A DNA stretch of 21,277 nt from Reclinomonas americana ATCC 50394 (lineage: Eukaryota > Jakobida > Jakobea > Jakobida), in contig PS015239.1 of NCBI GenBank assembly GCA_048213135.1, forward strand, positions 92,144 to 113,420, written 5' to 3'. Below, piece by piece: positions 18,843 through 21,277 of the stretch. Every line of letters starts with the position of its first letter. Position 1 is the stretch's first letter. A program made the translations under genes and the position numbers. Under the pieces are notes generated by a model. That model was not told the DNA's origin, ran no database searches, and saw nothing but the letters and a program-made list of their open reading frames with translations.

Positions 18843-19062
18843 GGTCGCCTCCGCCGCCAAAATGGCCGCCACGCGCGCCGTACACAGCGTACACGTGCAC
18901 GGGCACTTGAGCGGCCATCGGCCGTCGGGGCCCGATGGCGGAACGCGGGGAACATCAATGGGAGTCGCAGGGATCGCGAGCACCACTTCTCCGACTGATT
19001 CTGTCGCGCAGGCCTGCGCCGGACAGAAGGAAGGCGAAGAGAGCGCCCTGGCCTCGCCCTAA
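18643..19062 (+). CDS. Candidate plus-strand ORF, acidic with a hydrophobic stretch (alternative to the minus ORF)
   Basis: From the ATG at 18643 the frame encodes 139 residues: MASTASSAAVFSSSSSSKSL, an acidic block (NDDGDEEEEAESDGDDE), a short hydrophobic run RTVVVIVVLVG too short to be a secure membrane helix, and a Gly/Ala-rich tail. The frame is open upstream as far as 17680 across the minisatellite, so an upstream exon cannot be excluded. G-rich first codon positions favour this strand slightly. Its stop overlaps the antiparallel stop of the GNAT gene by two bases. Confidence 0.3.
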   Translation: MASTASSAAVFSSSSSSKSLRTSSEENDDGDEEEEAESDGDDERTVVVIVVLVGRKAKSDDGDGGDMVASAAKMAATRAVHSVHVHGHLSGHRPSGPDGGTRGTSMGVAGIASTTSPTDSVAQACAGQKEGEESALASP

Positions 19063-20352
19063 GTGATGTGGTCGGAGAAGAAGAAACGCTTCATCGTCTC
19101 GTCGTGGTTTGACAAATCCCACGGCGTCTCCTTCAGCGGCAAAAAGTAGTCGACCACGCCCTTGGCCAGCATGTCCTCCTTGGTGATAAAGGCGGGCAGT
19201 GGATCGTCGCACGGCTCCACGTTGCTGCCGAGGCCGTGCGAGAGCATCCACTGGAAGTGGTCGTTCAGCTCCGGCACCGGGTGGTTGTCCGAGGTGAATT
19301 GCCAATAGTCGCGCACGTGGCGGTACACAAAATCGCGCGAGATGCCGGTGAAGGGCGCCGACATGCCGCCGGTGGGGCGCACCATCAGCACGTAGTCGTA
19401 GCAGTGGTTCTCGCGGCCGTCCAGAATGGGGCACACTGTAGGGGGGGAGAAGGGTGGGCAAAGGGGAAGAAGAAGGGGGAAGGGAGGAAGGGGGTAGGGG
19501 GAAAAGGGGGAGAGCGGGAGGGGAGGGAGGGAGGGAGGGAGGGAGGGAGGGAGGGAGGGAGGGAGGGAGGGAGGGAGGGAGGGAGGGAGGAGGGAGGGAG
19601 GAGGAGGAGGAGGGGGAGGAAAAAGAAGGAGCAAGGGGGAGGAAAAAAGAAGGAGTGAGGAGGAAGGAAAAAAGAAGGAGAGAGGAGAGAGGAGAGAACA
19701 AGAAAGAAAAACCGAGAGGGAGACGCTGAAACCGGAAGCGGGAAGAAACAGAAAAGAAAATATTGGGGAAGCCTAAGTGTGAGAAAGAACAAGATTGATA
19801 GATAGAGAGGCAAAAGAGAGAGTGAGAGCAACAAATTTGCAAAATGAAATGAGCAGAGAATGACATGAGTAGCAGGAAGACAGAAAACAGGAGAGGGCGA
19901 GATCGGGAGAAATATTGTGTGTGCGAGAGAGAAGGCAGAACAGTCCGGTAACGAAGGAATGGACACGGAACGAAGAAAACAAGGGCTGATCTGGAGAGAG
20001 AGAGAAGGAAACCCAACGCTCTCTCGCGCGCGCGCTCTCCAAACCCCTCTCCCATATCCTCTTCCATCTCACGCAACAGTACGGGAAGTCGACCTTGCGG
20101 AAGCCGAGGTTGCAGAAGAACTTTTGGCGCGCCGCCGAGGGGTGCACGCCGTCCTCACACTCGGCGCCGTGCGTTTCGGCAAAGCACGACAGCAGCGTCG
20201 GGTACAGCGCCTCCATGTGGGACATGGAGCGCAGGAAGACGCTGGCGCCAATGCCGCGACCGCGCTGGTCGCGCGACACGACAATGTAGTCGAGCATGGC
20301 CGAGTTGAGCTTGCGGAAGAACTCAATGTAGGTGCCGGCCACCACGCGGTCT
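19059..20352 (-). CDS. GNAT-family N-acetyltransferase-like protein, 5' part missing
   Basis: Two exons are clear: 20352-20078 and 19435-19059, joined in phase 1 through a 642-bp intron with a GTTGCG donor and CCTACAG acceptor (junction KVDFPYLCPILDGRENHCYD). Residues encoded by the first contain LDYIVVSRDQRGRGIGASVF, the beta4-alpha3 motif A (QxxGxG/A) that binds acetyl-CoA pyrophosphate, and later QKFFCNLGFRKVDFPY, the typical FYxxxGFRxxD-like ending of GNAT folds. The second exon (VLMVRPTGGMSAPF, DFVYRHVRDYWQFTSDN, FFLPLKE-like region, stop after FFFSDHIT) is an extra C-terminal part of unknown role. The first visible exon starts in phase 2, so upstream exons exist, probably in or beyond the repeats and gap at 20353-20580. 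Substrate cannot be told. Confidence 0.8.
19520..19600. repeat. (GGGA)n tract in the GNAT intron
   Basis: About 80 bp of nearly perfect GGGA on the plus strand, grading into GGA repeats. On the transcribed (minus) sense it is a CCCT pyrimidine run upstream of the acceptor at 19436. Runs of three or more G every four bases fit the canonical G-quadruplex pattern on the plus strand. Confidence 0.95.
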
Positions 20353-21055
20353 CTGCAGGGCGAAGGGTGGTGAGCAAAAACGGGAGGGAGAGGAGGAGAG
20401 AGAGGAGAGGGAAGGGAGGGAAGGAGGGGAGAGAAGGGAGAGAAGGAGAGAGGGAGAGAGAGAGAAGAAAAAAGAAAGAAATAAGAAAGAAAGAGAAGAA
20501 AAGAAAGAAAGAAAGAAAGAAGAGAAANNNNNNNNNNNNNNNNNNNNNNNNNNNNNNNNNNNNNNNNNNNNNNNNNCAAACTGGTGAGTGTGTTTTTTGC
20601 TTGCAAAGAGAGATGGGGAGAGGAAGGGAGAGAGCGACAACGTGTGAGTGCGCGTGTGTGTGTAACGGTTGAGGACGAGTTTTTTGTCCTCACTGTTTCT
20701 CACTGTGTGTGCAAACACTTCTTGCTGTTGTTGTTCTTCTCCTCCCACTGCCTACTGTGCACGTACACACTCTCTGTGCAACGCGTGTGTGTGTGTGTGT
20801 GTGGACACGAAGAGAGATTTCCCGTGCAGACATGGCACTCTCCACATTCACGCACTCGCTCACTCGCTCGCGCACACTCACCATTGCTGGAGAGGGAGGG
20901 GTGTGCACAGGGAGCGAGTCTTCTTAGCGGTCAAAAAGTTGTGAGAAAACGGGCGGAATATTCATTGGTACGCGGCCAATTCGTCGGACGGTGGAACTGA
21001 ATATTCTCTACAACAACAACAACAACTTTTCCAATCCAAACAGCAACACAGCTTC
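20353..21055. other. Purine-rich intron/intergenic region with a 49-bp gap
   Basis: Contains purine-only sequence (20370-20527), N at 20528-20576, a (GT)n run near 20785-20803 and no convincing exon. The missing 5' exons of the GNAT gene should lie here or in the gap. A minus-strand ATG at 20894 is followed immediately by GTGAGT, so a very short first exon is conceivable. Near the right end there is a CAA-repeat leader followed by CCAATCCAAACAG (21011-21043). Confidence 0.4.
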
Positions 21056-21277
21056 ATGATGATCAAGATGGAGGCAGCGACAAACATGAACAGCAACACA
21101 GCATGTTTTCCTCTACCCCTTACCCTTGAACCGATGCGTGCGTGTGATCAGCGGCATTTTCTACCTCCAGACCACTCATCTGCACGCGTGAAATCGCAGC
21201 TGCTCCAGCGATCAGCTATATCCGACGGCCTATTCCAAGGACATGACGAAAGCCCACAGATCCCTTGCCTTCGATCT
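21056..21277 (+). CDS. Possible 5' end of an unrecognised gene, cut by the window end
   Basis: From the ATG at 21056 the frame stays open for 74 codons to the end of the window: MMIKMEAATNMNSNTACFPL, then RHFLPPDHSSARVKSQLLQR and QGHDESPQIPCLRS. Composition is mixed and not repeat-derived. It follows a CAA-repeat leader. No domain is recognised and the ORF is short enough to be chance. Confidence 0.35.
   Translation, partial: MMIKMEAATNMNSNTACFPLPLTLEPMRACDQRHFLPPDHSSARVKSQLLQRSAISDGLFQGHDESPQIPCLRS

Noticed and set aside
18541-18918. Third overlapping frame at 18541-18918 (minus) with a hydrophobic AVGLGLFLLVAVVVLLGG stretch as a membrane protein
   Set aside because: It is a +1 shadow of the two antiparallel ORFs; Gly/His-rich composition and lack of context argue against it.

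Overview
The window is nuclear DNA from an intron-rich eukaryote. Genes are split by many short introns (mostly 62-106 bp), purine/pyrimidine microsatellites are abundant, and six N runs mark a draft scaffold. The gene content (a modular lectin/cadherin-like adhesin, TXNL4B, TMEM234, a GNAT acetyltransferase) and compact spacing suggest a free-living unicellular eukaryote, perhaps near the opisthokont/apusomonad part of the tree. That placement is inference only.

Layout. 304-10708, minus strand: one large secreted, adhesin-like gene of about 17-18 exons. The product is about 2,390 residues if the N runs are ignored. Order: signal peptide, TIG/IPT-like domains, H-type lectin, lectin-like/unknown region with an EGF-like scrap, cadherin-like module, seven exon-encoded FN3-like + cadherin-like pairs, C-terminal LamG-type domain. 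10709-12837: no confident gene; microsatellites, a 751-bp gap and an AT-richer stretch with weak ORFs. 12838-13551, plus: a two-exon gene I do not recognise. 13511-14547, minus: a doubtful five-exon model on a ~130-bp tandem repeat that carries its own splice-like junctions. 14582-15807, minus: TXNL4B (DIM2). 15850-16632: five-unit satellite filling the divergent TXNL4B/TMEM234 intergenic region. 16783-17550, plus: TMEM234 in four exons. 17720-18199: 29-bp minisatellite. 18513-19062: two antiparallel ORFs, undecided. 19059-20352, minus: 3' part of a GNAT-family gene. 20353-21055: microsatellites and a gap. 21056-21277, plus: possible start of a further gene.

Exon models were built by requiring matching intron phase, GT/GC-AG ends and, for TXNL4B and TMEM234, agreement with the known protein families. 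The adhesin exons sum to a multiple of three. The most notable general observation is that about half of the introns, in five different genes, begin GTTGCG rather than the usual GTRAGT. The second is that the adhesin grew by duplication of whole exon+intron units with phase-1 boundaries. No prokaryotic operon, CRISPR array, rRNA or tRNA was seen. There is no sign that the neighbouring genes work in one pathway: two (TXNL4B, TMEM234) are housekeeping-type and the adhesin is a cell-surface/secreted protein.
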